In this document: positions 1 through 6,589 of the stretch, piece after piece
How positions within the stretch are numbered: position 1 is the first letter of the stretch
How the letters are laid out: each line of letters opens with the position of its first letter
Source of the DNA: Microcaldota archaeon
GTDB lineage: Archaea > Micrarchaeota > Micrarchaeia > Anstonellales > Anstonellaceae
NCBI GenBank assembly: GCA_026413805.1
Contig: JAOAKE010000018.1
Coordinates: forward strand, 1 to 14,968
Direction of reading: 5' to 3'
DNA length: 14,968 nt
Made by a program: the position numbers and the translations under genes
Notes under the pieces: generated by a model
The model's database searches: none
What the model was told of the DNA's origin: nothing
Seen by the model: the letters and a program-made list of their open reading frames with translations, nothing else

Positions 1-165
1 ATACAGGCCTTGGAGCAGGATGTAAGCTCGCTTGCCCCAATGGCAGCAGCAATGCAGGCAGCAATCGGCATCGTCATTGCCCTTGTTGGCGTGGGAATTG
101 ACATTGCTTTGGGCAACCTGAAGCTCCAGGGCGCGGCAAGCCCACCAAAAGAAGTGAAAAAGTAG
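1..165 (+). CDS. C-terminal end of an unidentified membrane protein (partial)
   Basis: Frame 1 is open from the first base to a TAG at 163-165, giving 54 residues whose start lies outside the window. The tail has one clear hydrophobic helix of about 22 residues (roughly residues 15-38, rich in Ala, Ile, Val and Gly). A short polar end with several lysines follows and probably faces the cytoplasm by the positive-inside rule. No catalytic motif is visible and I do not recognise the family. The next gene is on the other strand and ends 8 bases away, so the two are convergent. The frame call is sound; the function is unknown. Confidence 0.6.
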   Translation: MQALEQDVSSLAPMAAAMQAAIGIVIALVGVGIDIALGNLKLQGAASPPKEVKK

Positions 166-173
166 GCAGCAGG

Positions 174-587
174 TTACCGTTCAAAGAATTCCTCTGGCGG
201 GAAGAAGGCTATCTTGTGTTCTGCCGACCATAAATAGTAATTGTATGTCCTGACTGCCTCCTTAAATTTTTCCCTTACGGAGTCGGTTATCTCCCTGAAT
301 TTCTTGTGCGATTCCACTTCCATTTCCATTTCAAGCTCGGTCCCACCGCCAATGCTCTCATAAGCCCATACAATATTTGGGTGCGCCTTGAAATAAGCAA
401 GCATCTCCTCCTTTGCGCGGTTGTCTTCCAGCCTGAATTCTACCTTGTACCAATAGAGCCCAACTTTTGGGAAGGATATCTTCGTGCGAAATCCAAGAAT
501 AACCCCTTTTTTCTTCAAGTTTTCCAACCTGCATTTTGTTGCAGTGGCGCTCAGCCCTATTTTCTGCGCAAGCTCCACAATGGGCAA
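174..587 (-). CDS. Lrp/AsnC-type regulator, N-terminally truncated (probable remnant)
   Basis: Residues 1-30 match the second and third helices of an AsnC/Lrp winged HTH (PIVELAQKIGLSATA, then a basic recognition helix and LKKKGVI). Residues 35-125 look like the RAM-type ligand/oligomer domain, ending in an EHKIAFFP stretch. As I recall, that ending occurs in long archaeal Lrp-like proteins with two HTH-RAM units. The first HTH helix (usually LDxxDxxIL) is absent. Reading upstream in frame, the TTG at 585-587 is preceded by one codon and then a TAG stop at 591-593. None of the three upstream frames encodes the missing helix. No Shine-Dalgarno or TATA box precedes the TTG. It is likely a 5'-truncated gene, or one broken by rearrangement or assembly; DNA binding is doubtful. 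The family call is fairly sure; whether it is expressed is not. Confidence 0.6.
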   Translation of the reverse strand: MPIVELAQKIGLSATATKCRLENLKKKGVILGFRTKISFPKVGLYWYKVEFRLEDNRAKEEMLAYFKAHPNIVWAYESIGGGTELEMEMEVESHKKFREITDSVREKFKEAVRTYNYYLWSAEHKIAFFPPEEFFER

Positions 588-729
588 GCGCTATGCAATC
601 GGGAATGTGGAGGTGGGCAAAGAAAAATACCTTCAGCTAAAAGCCCAGCTTCTTGACAAGATAGTGCCGCAGCTTGAAAAAGACGGAAGGCTGGGCTTTG
701 ACATCTACAACATCCTTGCCAGAGGCTAG
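580..729 (+). CDS. 49-residue ORF, possibly the 3' remnant of a larger gene
   Basis: ATG at 580 opens a 49-codon frame ending at TAG 727-729. The product is charged and amphipathic (LQLKAQLLDKIVPQLEKDG, then RLGFDIYNILARG), reads like real protein rather than antisense noise, and is probably alpha-helical. I do not recognise it. The sequence before the ATG is the antisense of the Lrp-type gene, so there is no native upstream region, TATA box or Shine-Dalgarno. Its stop overlaps the stop of the convergent membrane-protein gene by 4 bases. Either it is a true small protein that overlaps the Lrp start by 8 bases, or it is the C-terminal end of a longer gene cut at the same breakpoint that removed the Lrp N-terminus. 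I favour the second reading. Confidence 0.4.
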   Translation: MGKRYAIGNVEVGKEKYLQLKAQLLDKIVPQLEKDGRLGFDIYNILARG

Positions 730-1598
730 CCTGCTTTTGCCCCAGCCCCTTCAATTTGCAGCTTGATGTTCATCAGGCTCACGCCATATAAAAGAGCGAG
801 GAAGACAAAGATTATTGGCGAAACAATGTAAGAAAAGCAGCAGCTTACAACGGAAACAATAAACCCAGCTATTTGCAGTGCGGCGAAAATAACTGCGAAT
901 AAAAGGAAAGTCATGAGGTTGCTTGCAACCATTCCCACTGAGCGCGAAATAGACTCAAAGAAGCCCATGCCATCCATTGCATAGAATACCCATAGAGGGG
1001 AAAGGAAAAAGCTCACTGTAATGGACACCAAAACCGCCAGCAAAATCAAAAGAAAGGTGAGGTAGAGAGCCGAAATGACTTCTGATCGACCGGCTTCTTT
1101 CAGCATTCCTATCGAATTCAAAAGCTGCAAGAAAGGCAATGCGAAAATTGCAATAAATAACAAAAGCCAGAATATTTCAAGAAAGAAGGCCTTGACTGAA
1201 AGCCGCTTCATCCTCTGCTTCCAGCTCTCAGTTATCTTCATTTTTCTCATGATCGCATAAAAGTGCTCATAAACATAAAGATAAAGTGCCTGGTTCAGTA
1301 TCATGATTGCGAAGAAAAATAGCAGCACTAAGACGATTACTCCCACAAAAAGCCCGCCAAGGGCAAGAAGCTCGTTGCTGCTCATTGCATTTGCTATCAG
1401 GCTGCCTGCTGCTAAAGAGCCGCCTTTTCTGTCAGATAGCCCCGAGCCAGAATCCCCGTCAGAAAACAAAGAGCTGCCGAGATTGCCTCCTGTGGCAAGA
1501 ATCACCAATATAATAAGTGGCAGTGCAACCTCCTGGTAATGCTGCTGTATCAGGTAAAAAGATTCCTTGATAGTCTTGACGACATCTACGTTTGCCAT
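726..1598 (-). CDS. Six-helix integral membrane protein of unknown function
   Basis: The protein has 290 residues. Hydrophobic segments lie at about residues 22-38, 78-105, 138-160, 176-205, 226-250 and 254-276, so about six membrane helices. A Gly/Ser/Asp-rich loop (40-75) sits between the first two and a basic loop (117-137) between the second and third. Long gating-like helices and a PLWVFYAMDG turn recall archaeal DUF4013-like or YciC-like membrane proteins, but I see no catalytic residues. ATG 1596-1598 was chosen because a GGTGGT Shine-Dalgarno lies 4 bases upstream and a TATA-like box about 35 bases upstream. A 59-codon upstream extension of the frame would run into the divergent gene and has no membrane-protein character. 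The small membrane protein at 2902-3270 also begins with an IKEAF-type amphipathic stretch, which may hint at distant kinship. Confidence 0.75.
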   Translation of the reverse strand: MANVDVVKTIKESFYLIQQHYQEVALPLIILVILATGGNLGSSLFSDGDSGSGLSDRKGGSLAAGSLIANAMSSNELLALGGLFVGVIVLVLLFFFAIMILNQALYLYVYEHFYAIMRKMKITESWKQRMKRLSVKAFFLEIFWLLLFIAIFALPFLQLLNSIGMLKEAGRSEVISALYLTFLLILLAVLVSITVSFFLSPLWVFYAMDGMGFFESISRSVGMVASNLMTFLLFAVIFAALQIAGFIVSVVSCCFSYIVSPIIFVFLALLYGVSLMNIKLQIEGAGAKAG

Positions 1599-1658
1599 TG
1601 CACCACCGCTACTTCTGAGGCAAACAAACTTAATAAACTCACTTGCTCTAACAGCTTC
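1599..1658. promoter_or_regulatory. Divergent promoter region with a shared TATA-like box
   Basis: This 60-base gap separates two divergent genes. CTTAATAAAC at 1629-1638 reads as a TATA-like box on both strands. On the plus strand its centre is about 25 bases before ATG 1659, predicting a leaderless transcript. On the minus strand the expected start is near 1608, leaving a leader of about 10 bases that holds GGTGGT before ATG 1598. Confidence 0.5.
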
Positions 1659-2912
1659 ATGGCAATAAAAAAGGCAGTGGTCCTTGCAGCTGGCGAGGGA
1701 AAAAGGCTCCGCCCTCTCACCTACACCCGCCCAAAGTGCATGATTCAGCTTGCAGGAAAACCGATTTTGCAGCATGTTCTTGAAAACCTCAAAAGCGCGG
1801 GAGTGTGCGAGGCAGCAGTAGTCGTGAAATACAAAAAGGAAGCAATAACTGACTACTTTAATGCCAACCCGATTGAAGGGCTCAAGCTAACCTTCATTGA
1901 GCAGGGAGAAAAATACGGAACTGCGGCGGCATTCGGATATGCCGAATCGTTTGCAACAGAGACATTTTTTGGTGTGGCAGGAGACATAATAACCGAGGCA
2001 TCAGCGCTGAAAAAACTTGGTGAGGCTGCAGAAGGCGAGGTGACTGCTGCGCTGCATGCAGTAGATGACGCGCGAGAATACGGCACGGCAGTAGTAAGGG
2101 AAGGCAAAATCGTTTCCTTTGAGGAAAAGGCAGAAAGGCCAAAGAGCAACCTTGCAAACTGCTCCCTGTATGTCTTTGAGCCTTCGATTTTCCGCAGGCT
2201 AAAGCACCTGAAAAAATCCAGCCGCGGGGAATACGAAATTACTGATGTGCTCAAAGGGGCAACTGCCGTGCAGATAGAAGAATACTGGCTGGACATGGGG
2301 CTTCCCTGGCAGCTTTTCTCAGCAAACGAGTTTTTGCTTTCAAAGCTTCCGCCGACGAGCACAGACAAGGTAGAAAATACAACAATAAGGGGGAAGCTTG
2401 TAATGGAAAAAAACGTGGAAGTGCACGACTCAGTGATTGAAGGAAATGTCTATATCGGCGAGGGCAGCTATGTTGGCCCGCATGCCTACATACGCGGGAC
2501 CACCTCAATAGGCAGAAAGTGCGGAATAGGGGACTCAACCACCGTGAAAAACAGCATAATATTTGACCATGTGAACGCCAAGCACTTAACTTACATAGGC
2601 GACTCAATTGTCGGAAGCAACTGCAACTTCGGTGCAGCCACCCAGATTGCCAACTTTCGCTTTGACGCTGGGCACATCCACGCAGTAGTAAATGACGTTA
2701 CAATAGACACAAAAAGGACAAAGCTTGGAGCAATAATCGGCGACAATGTCAAGATGGGCGTGCTTTCAGCAGTGATGCCTGGCAAGATGATAGGCGACGG
2801 CTGCTGGATTGATGCCGGCGTGGTAGTGAAGGAAAATGTTGAGCGCAGGACGCATGTTGTTTTGCACCAGGCAATAACAAAAAAGAAGCTGGAGGGAGAG
2901 AGTGTGCATTAA
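1659..2912 (+). CDS. glmU: Bifunctional sugar-1-phosphate nucleotidylyltransferase/acetyltransferase (GlmU-like)
   Basis: The 417-residue protein has the two-domain archaeal GlmU-like layout. Residues 5-235 form a nucleotidyltransferase: the signature GEGKRLRPLTYTRPK at 12-26, EQGEKYGTAA at 81-90 for nucleotide binding and AGD at 107-109 for the metal. From about 245 on, hexapeptide repeats form a left-handed beta helix, with HLTYIGDSIVG and NFGAATQIAN like archaeal acetyltransferases. Known relatives make UDP-GlcNAc or dTDP-glucose from the sugar 1-phosphate and acetylate amino-sugar phosphates in the cytoplasm. The exact sugar cannot be read from sequence. ATG 1659 starts right at the fold and is served by the shared promoter. 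The product would supply nucleotide sugars for glycan or glycoprotein assembly, matching the polyprenol genes further along. The following gene overlaps its end by 11 bases, so they are probably cotranscribed. Confidence 0.85.
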   Translation: MAIKKAVVLAAGEGKRLRPLTYTRPKCMIQLAGKPILQHVLENLKSAGVCEAAVVVKYKKEAITDYFNANPIEGLKLTFIEQGEKYGTAAAFGYAESFATETFFGVAGDIITEASALKKLGEAAEGEVTAALHAVDDAREYGTAVVREGKIVSFEEKAERPKSNLANCSLYVFEPSIFRRLKHLKKSSRGEYEITDVLKGATAVQIEEYWLDMGLPWQLFSANEFLLSKLPPTSTDKVENTTIRGKLVMEKNVEVHDSVIEGNVYIGEGSYVGPHAYIRGTTSIGRKCGIGDSTTVKNSIIFDHVNAKHLTYIGDSIVGSNCNFGAATQIANFRFDAGHIHAVVNDVTIDTKRTKLGAIIGDNVKMGVLSAVMPGKMIGDGCWIDAGVVVKENVERRTHVVLHQAITKKKLEGESVH

Positions 2913-3270
2913 AGAGGCCTTTTCAAAAAACAAAAAAGAAATAGCAGCCATCTCGCTCACATCCCTTCTTATGTACCTTCCAATACCTTTTTTGGGCATT
3001 CCCTTGTGGCTTGCGAGGGCATGGCTTTACTTTGAAATCGGTCGGCAAAGCAAAAAAAGGAAAATGGGCCTGCAAGAAACCTTTGCAGCCTCTGCCTTGG
3101 CAATATTAATAGTGTTGGCAATACAGGCCCCAAGCATATTGATTGACCTGTATTTTCCGTATTCTTCCTTCCAGCCCCAGCCTCAAGGCATCATATTCAA
3201 TGCCATAGTTGTGTTTGTTGAGGGGCTCTTCATTACCTTCCTTGGCAGGCTTTTTGCCCCAAAAAAATGA
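2902..3270 (+). CDS. Small membrane protein of unknown function
   Basis: This 122-residue protein has about three hydrophobic stretches (near residues 14-45, 62-85 and 98-117), separated by a basic loop (GRQSKKRKMG) that is probably cytoplasmic. I do not recognise the family and see no active-site motif. GTG 2902 is chosen because a strong GGAGGG Shine-Dalgarno (2891-2896) sits 5 bases upstream, inside the end of the sugar nucleotidyltransferase gene. The two reading frames overlap by 11 bases, which implies translational coupling. A link to export or handling of the sugar product is conceivable but unsupported. The next gene starts 24 bases downstream. Confidence 0.65.
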   Translation: MCIKEAFSKNKKEIAAISLTSLLMYLPIPFLGIPLWLARAWLYFEIGRQSKKRKMGLQETFAASALAILIVLAIQAPSILIDLYFPYSSFQPQPQGIIFNAIVVFVEGLFITFLGRLFAPKK

Positions 3271-3294
3271 AGCAAGCAAAATTCCGGTGGCTGC

Positions 3295-4167
3295 GTGTCT
3301 TCCTACCTGATTGCAGGGATTGACCCAGGCAACACATACGGCATTGCAATTCTTTCGCTTGATGGCAGGAAGGTTGCCCTCCGCTCTACTGAAGGAGGCT
3401 CTTCTGATGCAGTGAAAATAATTGAGCGCTCAGGCACGCCCTCCCTTATTGCCTGTGACGTTTCCCCGCCGCCTGAGTCAGTGCAGAAGATTGCCTCTTA
3501 TTTTTCATGCCGCCTTTTTTCCCCTCCCCGCGAAATAAGGGAAGAAGAAAAAAAATCAATTGCCAGCAGTGCAGGCGCAAGGAACAACCACGAGCGCGAT
3601 GCCTATTGCGCAGCAGTGTTTGCCTACCGCTCATTTCAAAACAAGCTGCGCCAAATTGACGCCCTCCAAGAGCTCTCGCAGGAAGAAAAAGAAAGGCTCA
3701 AGCACCTCCTTTTGAAAGGATACCGGCTAAAAGATGCCTTTTTAGTTCTGGGAGGGCCGCAGCCTAAGGGGGGCGAAGCAGGGGCGCAGCAGGTTGCTTT
3801 AAAGCCGCAAAGGCAAAAGTCCGAAGAAGAGCTTCGTAAAAGGATTGCAGAGCTTGCGCGAGAGAATGCCAACCTCCGCCTTCATATAGAGCGGCTTGAG
3901 GGCGAGCGCGCCCGCCTGCAAGAAAAGATCCGCCTGCTTGAGAATGGGGTGCGCCGCTCCTTGCTGAAGGACGCACAAATAAGGCAGCTTAGGTTTAGCC
4001 TGGAGCAGGCTTTAAGAAAAAGGGGCGAAAAGCGCAAGGCAGGAGATCCAAGCAGCAATAAGCTCCAAGAGGCAGAATCGGGCGATAAGTTAAATAATTT
4101 GAGGCTCCCAAATCTTGACCTTGAGAAAATAGTGGCGGAATACCGGAAAGGAAGAAAGCAACTCTGA
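3295..4167 (+). CDS. Short COG2433/DUF460 RNase H-fold protein with coiled coil
   Basis: Residues 6-115 match the archaeal DUF460 (COG2433) family, a predicted RNase H-like/RuvC-like nuclease. The visible motifs are GIDPGNTYGIAILSLDG with the first acidic residue D10, ACDVSPPPESVQKIA with a second Asp, and NNHERDAYCAA near 97-107 with the last conserved acid. These could bind metal for phosphodiester cleavage, but activity in the family is predicted rather than shown, as far as I know. Residues about 178-245 form a long charged coiled coil. Family members are usually about 600 residues or more. This one stops at 290, so the C-terminal portion is missing or encoded elsewhere. GTG 3295 has GGTGG at 3286-3290 and places the DPG motif at the usual N-terminal position. 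It lies just upstream of Alba, suggesting a nucleic-acid role. Confidence 0.75.
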   Translation: MSSYLIAGIDPGNTYGIAILSLDGRKVALRSTEGGSSDAVKIIERSGTPSLIACDVSPPPESVQKIASYFSCRLFSPPREIREEEKKSIASSAGARNNHERDAYCAAVFAYRSFQNKLRQIDALQELSQEEKERLKHLLLKGYRLKDAFLVLGGPQPKGGEAGAQQVALKPQRQKSEEELRKRIAELARENANLRLHIERLEGERARLQEKIRLLENGVRRSLLKDAQIRQLRFSLEQALRKRGEKRKAGDPSSNKLQEAESGDKLNNLRLPNLDLEKIVAEYRKGRKQL

Positions 4168-4197
4168 TGTTGGACAAATAGCAAACGAGGGATATCT

Positions 4198-4521
4198 ATG
4201 AACGAAAGCACAGGCACATCTCAAAAGCACCCAGCCCCTTCGGCTGAAAGGAAAGACCCGAACGTAATCTACATCGGCAAAAAGTCAGTGATGGGTTACG
4301 TTCTGGCAGTGGTGACGCAGTTTAACGGCGGTTCGCCAGAGGTATTCATAAAGGCGCGCGGAAAGGCAATCTCGCGTGCAGTTGACGTTGCCGAGATAGT
4401 GCGGAACCGCTTTCTCCCAAACGTGAAGGTCGGGAACATACTCATCAACACGGAGGAGCTAGACTCTGAAGACGGCTCAAAATCAAAGGTTTCAGTGATA
4501 GAGATAAAGCTGGTAAAGTAG
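4198..4521 (+). CDS. albA: Alba DNA/RNA-binding chromatin protein
   Basis: The 107-residue protein has an Alba fold from about residue 22. NVIYIGKKSVMGYVLAVV carries the paired lysines used for nucleic-acid contact, one of which is acetylated in Sulfolobus Alba. It is followed by VFIKARGKAISRAVDVAEIV and a closing strand VSVIEIKLVK, all typical. Alba dimers coat DNA and also bind RNA in archaea. Residues 1-20 are an extra flexible, polar tail not usual in the compact core, so the protein is slightly longer than the common 90-residue form. ATG 4198 follows GAGGG (4187-4191) at a 6-base spacing. It sits 30 bases after the COG2433 gene and 34 bases before the KH-domain gene, probably in one operon of nucleic-acid-binding proteins. 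Confidence 0.9.
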   Translation: MNESTGTSQKHPAPSAERKDPNVIYIGKKSVMGYVLAVVTQFNGGSPEVFIKARGKAISRAVDVAEIVRNRFLPNVKVGNILINTEELDSEDGSKSKVSVIEIKLVK

Positions 4522-4555
4522 TTTTCTTCCAATTCCGCCTGCGCAGGTGCCTTGG

Positions 4556-5053
4556 ATGAAAACTCCAATACCAGAAGAGGAGATAAGGTCAGGGGTCCTC
4601 TCGCAAGAAACAAAAAGAAAAATTGAGGAAGGCAAAATAAGCAAGCTGGATTTAGAGGTAGCCCAAATCCTATACAAAATAAACGAGCGCTACAACATAT
4701 CTGCTGCCGAATTTTCCAAGGCAATTGACCTTGGGAGGGCTATTCTTATATTGACGAAAGGCGAGGCAGGGGTGCTCATAGGAAAGCAGGGCAAGGTCGT
4801 GGCCGAGCTTTCATCAGCATTGGGCAAAAAGGTGCGGATTGCAGAGATGCGAGGGGATTTGAAAAAATCAATAGCGGACATAATTGCGCCTGCCAAGCTG
4901 CTTGGGATAAACCAAGTTTTCCACCAAGGCAAAGAGATAACAAAGGTGCGCATCTCCAAGGCAGGCATGGCCCATCTTCCAATTGACCTGCCCACCCTTG
5001 AAAGCGCTCTGCGCTCGTTGATGGAGCGGGAAGTCCAGCTTGTAATTGAATAA
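4556..5053 (+). CDS. KH-domain RNA-binding protein, NusA-like
   Basis: The 165-residue protein has a basic helical N-terminus (1-50) followed by a KH domain with an intact GxxG loop (LIGKQGKVVAEL, near residues 75-87). A second KH-like unit from about 108 begins IIAPAKLLGINQV, resembling the link into the second KH domain of archaeal NusA. There the GxxG loop is replaced by HLPIDLPTLE, so only the first unit looks able to grip RNA. Archaeal NusA proteins of this size are thought to act in transcription elongation or rRNA processing. The call is to domain level, with NusA kinship as inference. ATG 4556 is preferred over GTG 4547 because AGGTG at 4545-4549 is a well-placed Shine-Dalgarno for the ATG. 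It probably belongs to the Alba operon. Confidence 0.65.
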   Translation: MKTPIPEEEIRSGVLSQETKRKIEEGKISKLDLEVAQILYKINERYNISAAEFSKAIDLGRAILILTKGEAGVLIGKQGKVVAELSSALGKKVRIAEMRGDLKKSIADIIAPAKLLGINQVFHQGKEITKVRISKAGMAHLPIDLPTLESALRSLMEREVQLVIE

Positions 5054-5073
5054 CCCGTGGGCCACAGAGCGCA

Positions 5074-5093
5074 AATATTATATACTTTAAAAG
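5074..5093 (+). promoter_or_regulatory. TATA-like promoter for the 160-residue unknown gene
   Basis: Between the KH gene and ATG 5120, an AT-rich run holds overlapping TATA-like boxes: TATTATATA at 5076-5084 and CTTTAAAAG at 5085-5093. The expected start falls between about 5108 and 5115, leaving a very short leader. GGTGGT at 5111-5116 gives a ribosome site if the upstream box is used. It is among the clearest promoters in the window. Confidence 0.55.
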
Positions 5094-5119
5094 AGTCTTT
5101 CCCCTCTGATGGTGGTCTG

Positions 5120-5602
5120 ATGGCATTTCCTGAAAACCTAAAGACCATGAAAATAGGCGACCTGGACCAGGCACAGACAGAGCGGCTCTATGACGCTCTT
5201 GAAGCATTGGGAGTGGATGAGGTGCTTGACTCCTCGCGCACCCTCGCCTTCTTGGAAAAGCACTATGAGAACGAGCTAAGGAAAGGCGCTGCTGCAAACA
5301 AAAAGGCGCTGCAGCTCATTGAGGCAATAGCGCCCATGTATGAGTTTTGCATAACCCAGGCAGCGCTGAGCAAGGACGCAAAATACGGCGTTTTTGTGCT
5401 GGAAGAGACAGTGGACTGCACGCCAGAAAAAGGCAAGCACAAGCGCTGGACAGCCTTTAAGGTGAGCAAGGAGGGCGTAAAGAAAATACACAGCTCAGTT
5501 TCGCACGAGAAGTCTCGCAAGAATGCGCAGGTGTCAATCTCGCACGTCTCTGAAAATGGAATCGTGCTCCAGGTAAAAGGCGGCCGAACCCTTTTGGTCT
5601 GA
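5120..5602 (+). CDS. Hypothetical 160-residue protein
   Basis: I do not recognise this protein. Residues 1-85 are predicted helical and charged, with a pattern like a three-helix domain (IGDLDQAQTERLYDALEALG; then VLDSSRTLAFLEKHYENEL). Residues 86-160 are beta-rich and basic: FVLEETVDC, RWTAFKVSKEG, then alternating strands with several Ser-His pairs, closing in VLQVKGGRTLLV. No signal peptide or membrane helix is seen, so it is probably cytosolic. The frame could be extended to 5057, but ATG 5120 has GGTGGT just upstream and an excellent TATA region at the right distance, and the extension would cross that promoter. It has its own promoter and is followed by another independently promoted gene, so neighbours say little. 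The small beta domain could bind nucleic acid, but that is a guess. Confidence 0.65.
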   Translation: MAFPENLKTMKIGDLDQAQTERLYDALEALGVDEVLDSSRTLAFLEKHYENELRKGAAANKKALQLIEAIAPMYEFCITQAALSKDAKYGVFVLEETVDCTPEKGKHKRWTAFKVSKEGVKKIHSSVSHEKSRKNAQVSISHVSENGIVLQVKGGRTLLV

Positions 5603-5614
5603 GGCTTCAGCAAC

Positions 5615-5625
5615 AATTTATTAAG
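5615..5625 (+). promoter_or_regulatory. TATA-like box for the CDF transporter
   Basis: AATTTATTAAG at 5615-5625 lies in the 45-base gap after the unknown gene. Its centre is about 28 bases before GTG 5648, which has no Shine-Dalgarno. A leaderless transcript starting at or just before the GTG is expected. Confidence 0.5.
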
Positions 5626-5647
5626 GTTTGGCATTTCAACCCTTGCC

Positions 5648-6535
5648 GTGAGCCAGGCTAACCTTCGCGCCACACAGCTTGTGGTATTTGCAAACATCTT
5701 CCTTATAGCAGTAAAGCTTGCTGTGGCAATCATAACAGGCAGCATTGCCGTAGTGGCAGTATTGGCAGATTCCATCTTTGACTTTGCAGGCTCCCTTTTT
5801 GCTTACTTCGGGGTGCGAAAGGGCAGGGAGCCGCCTGACACTGACCACCACTACGGCCATCGCAAGTATGAGTCTTTATCCTCCCTTGCCCAGCTTTTGC
5901 TGATAAGCGTGGTGGCGCTGCTTATACTTGTGGAGGCTGTGCGCAGGGTGATTGCCCCAGTGCCCCTGAAAATAGGGTATGCTGAGCTTGCAATGATGGC
6001 AGTCACCTTGGTCGTTGATGTCCTCATTGTTTTCTATCTTCGCAACTATGCTGATGCCAAAAGCACCGCAATTCAAGCGAGCATTGGGAATTATACTTCT
6101 GACATACTGCAAAATTCCCTTGTTGTAGTCGGCCTATTCTCTGCAATGAGCGGCCTTTATATTGCCGACCCCATTGCAGCAGTGGTAGTGTCTGCCCTTA
6201 TGCTCAGGGTTGTCTGGAATGTAGGCAGCAATACGCTCGGCGAGCTGACTGACCAAAGCCCCTCTCAAAGCCGTCTGGACAAATATGCCTCTGCAGTCCT
6301 TTCAGTGCAGGGAGTAAGGTCATTCCACAAGCTTCGCGCAAGGTCGGTTGGAGGGGAGGTAAAGGTAGACCTGCACATTCAGCTTGACAGGCAGATGCCA
6401 TTGAGCCGCTCGCATGCTGTCTCAGAAAAAGTAAAGCAGCTGCTTTTGAAAAAATTCCCTGAGGTAAAAGAGGTGTTGATTCACACAGAGCCTGCAACAA
6501 AAAGGTTCATGCGCGGCCCAAAATTCGGAAGTTAA
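5648..6535 (+). CDS. Cation diffusion facilitator (CDF) family metal transporter
   Basis: The 295-residue length and layout are those of a CDF antiporter: six membrane helices in residues 8-195, then a cytoplasmic ferredoxin-like domain (about 205-285, with the usual VKVDLHIQLD strand). These proteins exchange divalent metal for protons and lower cytoplasmic metal. The helix-2 half of the transport site is D41 and D45 (DSIFD). The family's DTDHHYGHRKYE loop follows at 64-75. In helix 5 the other half reads N148-YTS-D152, where zinc exporters such as YiiP have HxxxD. Asn at this position suggests a substrate other than zinc, perhaps manganese or iron, but this is inference. GTG 5648 is the first usable start after a good TATA box and matches the usual short N-terminus. 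No metal-responsive regulator gene is adjacent. Confidence 0.88.
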   Translation: MSQANLRATQLVVFANIFLIAVKLAVAIITGSIAVVAVLADSIFDFAGSLFAYFGVRKGREPPDTDHHYGHRKYESLSSLAQLLLISVVALLILVEAVRRVIAPVPLKIGYAELAMMAVTLVVDVLIVFYLRNYADAKSTAIQASIGNYTSDILQNSLVVVGLFSAMSGLYIADPIAAVVVSALMLRVVWNVGSNTLGELTDQSPSQSRLDKYASAVLSVQGVRSFHKLRARSVGGEVKVDLHIQLDRQMPLSRSHAVSEKVKQLLLKKFPEVKEVLIHTEPATKRFMRGPKFGS

Positions 6536-6562
6536 TAAAACCCTATTGTTCCACTTTTAGAA

Positions 6563-6576
6563 ACATTTAAAAAAAC
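6563..6576 (+). promoter_or_regulatory. TATA-like box for the M48 protease
   Basis: ACATTTAAAAAAAC at 6563-6576 lies about 22-25 bases before ATG 6590 (a second in-frame ATG is at 6596). There is no Shine-Dalgarno, so a leaderless transcript is likely. Confidence 0.45.
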
Positions 6577-6589
6577 TTAGTGCCTAACT

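Noticed and set aside
1539..1658. 40-codon N-terminal extension of the GlmU-like protein
   Set aside because: It would cross the divergent promoter and the start of the membrane-protein gene, and the nucleotidyltransferase fold starts at ATG 1659.
5263..5775. 170-codon minus-strand frame across the unknown gene and the start of the CDF gene
   Set aside because: It lies over two promoter-bearing plus-strand genes, and its product is rich in residues expected from antisense of Ala/Glu/Lys codons.
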